From assembly GCA_030690855.1 (NCBI GenBank), contig JAUYFR010000313.1, forward strand, positions 1 to 7,481: 7,481 nt of DNA, read 5' to 3'. Source of the stretch: Gallionellaceae bacterium (GTDB lineage Bacteria; Pseudomonadota; Gammaproteobacteria; Burkholderiales; Gallionellaceae). Shown one piece after another: positions 6,837 to 7,481 of the stretch. Each line of letters starts with the position of its first letter. Position 1 is the stretch's first letter. The position numbers were made by a program, and so were the translations under genes. Under the pieces are notes generated by a model. It was not told where the DNA came from. It did not search any database and saw only the letters and a list, made by a program, of their open reading frames with translations.

Positions 6837-7089
6837 CTCCCCTGTGCGCCGCCGAGTAGCGCAGGCTGGTCAGGGGATTTCGGCGAGGACTGTTTGAGCG
6901 CGTAGCGCGAGTTCCGCAGCCGCCTGACCAGTCGAGCAACGCAGGGAACTGCGAAGCAGCGGCGCACTGGGGGCGACTTCTTTGGGTTACCTTTCTTGGC
7001 AAGACAAGAAAGGTAACTAGCTGTCGGGCTATCCTCGACGATGTTGATTTAAAATTGTTGGGTATCGTTTCACTCCACCCAACCTACAA
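6837..7089 (-). repeat. Right arm of the long inverted repeat (about 253 bases)
   Basis: This is the reverse-oriented partner of 5463-5720. It carries equivalent hairpins: GTTGGGT/ACCCAAC (7057-7063 with 7077-7083), a perfect 13-bp stem (6986-7017), and CTGGTCAGG/CCTGACCAG (6866-6874 with 6923-6931). Pairing in the last stem is perfect here and imperfect in the left arm. Its outer end lies 15 bases before the mutT start codon, so it forms the immediate upstream region of that gene. Confidence 0.92.
6986..7017 (+). repeat. Perfect 13-bp hairpin in the right arm
   Basis: GTTACCTTTCTTG (6986-6998) pairs perfectly with CAAGAAAGGTAAC (7005-7017) around a 6-base loop. It is the counterpart of the left-arm hairpin at 5536-5569, with a different stem sequence and length but complete pairing. 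Confidence 0.9.
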
Positions 7090-7104
7090 GTAAGAGATGT
7101 AACT

Positions 7105-7481
7105 TTGAACCCTCAACCCGAAAAAACAAAAATCGTTGAAATCTCCGCCGCCGTTCTGCAACGTCCAGACGGCTCCTTCCTTCTCGCCCAACGCCCCGTC
7201 GATAAAATCTGGGCAGGCTATTGGGAATTTCCTGGTGGCAAAATTGAAATGGGCGAAACGGCACGTGATGCGCTGGTGCGTGAATTGCGCGAAGAGCTGG
7301 GCATCGAGGTGGTGACGGCCTATCCGTGGTTGACGCGAGTGTTCACCTATCCGCATGCAACGGTGCAGCTAAATTTTTTTCGCGTGACTGAATGGAGGGG
7401 CGAGTTGCATCCGCATGAGGGGCAGCAATTTTCCTGGCAGTTGCCACCCATCCCCACCCTAGCCCTCCCCTTGAAGGGGAG
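7105..7481 (+). CDS. mutT: Nudix hydrolase of the MutT type (8-oxo-dGTP diphosphatase), 3' partial
   Basis: MutT hydrolyses 8-oxo-dGTP to the monophosphate and so prevents A-to-C transversions. The frame is read from a TTG at 7105. It opens after a TGA at 7045-7047 and has no in-frame ATG or GTG before the Nudix domain, so the start is the least certain part. A weak purine stretch (AAGAGA, about 7092-7097) precedes it. The product reads IVEISAAVLQRPDGSFLLAQ, then WAGYWEFPGGKIE. The Nudix box is complete: G45, E51, R59-E60, E63-E64 and G66 fit Gx5Ex7REUxEExGU. FTYPH and GQQFSWQ (residues 106-112) are also typical of MutT. After Q112 the sequence becomes proline- and leucine-rich (LPPIPTLALPLKG) and coincides with a short palindromic repeat. 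The usual C-terminal MutT sequence is not seen, and the frame is still open at the edge. In many beta- and gammaproteobacteria this gene is fused to a thiamine-phosphate-synthase-like domain, which would lie outside the window. Confidence 0.85.
   Translation, partial: MNPQPEKTKIVEISAAVLQRPDGSFLLAQRPVDKIWAGYWEFPGGKIEMGETARDALVRELREELGIEVVTAYPWLTRVFTYPHATVQLNFFRVTEWRGELHPHEGQQFSWQLPPIPTLALPLKG
7447..7481 (+). repeat. Short palindromic repeat at the window edge, inside the mutT frame
   Basis: CTCCCCTT (7465-7472), G, AAGGGGAG (7474-7481) forms an 8-bp inverted repeat, preceded by C-rich sequence (7447-7464). I recall this C-rich, TTGAAGGGGAG type of sequence as a common dispersed repeat in proteobacterial genomes. 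It is cut by the window end. Confidence 0.6.

Larger units (their letters stand above)
5463..7089. mobile_element. Candidate composite element: inverted structured repeats around an HNH nuclease gene
   Basis: Two inverted, imperfect copies of a roughly 255-base repeat bound a segment holding one gene, an HNH endonuclease with homing-associated repeats. The outer ends are reciprocal (TTGTAGG at 5463-5469 and CCTACAA at 7083-7089). The unit sits between argJ and mutT, in a neighbourhood that is otherwise housekeeping. By eye the nuclease gene is richer in A and T than argJ and than the repeat arms. I see no transposase and no clear target-site duplication outside the ends. It could be a mobile unit, a nuclease that homed into a pre-existing dispersed repeat, or two independent repeat copies that happen to flank an acquired gene. 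Confidence 0.45.

Noticed and set aside
6760..7002. 80-codon open frame on the - strand in the right arm
   Set aside because: It has the same repeat-derived character as the left-arm frame, with no recognisable domain and no initiation signal.
5450..7100. Target-site duplication flanking the inverted arms
   Set aside because: I compared the bases just outside 5463 and 7089 and found no convincing matching direct repeat, so I do not claim one.
5392..7104. Self-splicing intron, CRISPR array or integron cassette as an explanation for the accessory region
   Set aside because: Neither neighbouring gene is interrupted by the element, there are no regularly spaced short direct repeats, and no reverse transcriptase, integrase or attC-like pair was seen. 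The structure is one inverted pair around one gene.

Overview
The window looks like a betaproteobacterial chromosome segment, probably from a Nitrosomonadales/Gallionellaceae-type organism, with medium GC content. This rests on three things I recognise: the gene order (M23 peptidase, secA, argJ, Nudix/mutT), the style of the SecA, ArgJ and CRP-like sequences, and a dispersed intergenic repeat of a kind I recall from beta- and gammaproteobacterial genomes. The taxonomic call is inference; no database was searched.

Layout. Positions 1-850 hold the 3' part of a membrane-anchored, coiled-coil M23/LytM-type cell-wall peptidase, closed by a rho-independent terminator (869-897). Positions 930-3644 hold a complete secA. 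It is followed closely by a small stand-alone cyclic-nucleotide-binding-fold protein (3662-4159, ribosome binding site GGAGG) and by a complete argJ (4174-5391). These three genes run in one direction with gaps of 17 and 14 bases and look like one operon. The window ends in a Nudix hydrolase gene of the MutT type (7105 to beyond 7481), consistent with the ancient secA-mutT neighbourhood known from E. coli (lpxC-secM-secA-mutT).

Between argJ and mutT lies an accessory insertion. Two diverged, inverted copies of a roughly 255-base repeat (5463-5720 and 6837-7089) flank a single gene (5855-6763). That gene encodes a 302-residue HNH endonuclease with three N-terminal homing-endonuclease-associated repeats. 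Each arm carries internal hairpins. Between the two copies the stem sequences have changed while pairing is kept, including a 14-bp stem in one arm and a differently sequenced 13-bp stem in the other. The outer ends are reciprocal (TTGTAGG...CCTACAA). The arrangement suggests a mobile or homing-like unit made of a dispersed structured repeat and a nuclease, which is the most interesting object here. The right arm ends 15 bases before the TTG start of mutT, so the element supplies that gene's immediate upstream region. A second, unrelated short palindromic repeat falls in the C-terminal part of the mutT reading frame at the window edge.

How the genes work together: the M23 peptidase trims peptidoglycan, SecA drives protein export, ArgJ makes ornithine and N-acetylglutamate for arginine synthesis, and MutT cleans the nucleotide pool. 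These are housekeeping genes. The CRP-like protein has no DNA-binding domain and no clear cyclic-nucleotide signature, so its role is unknown.
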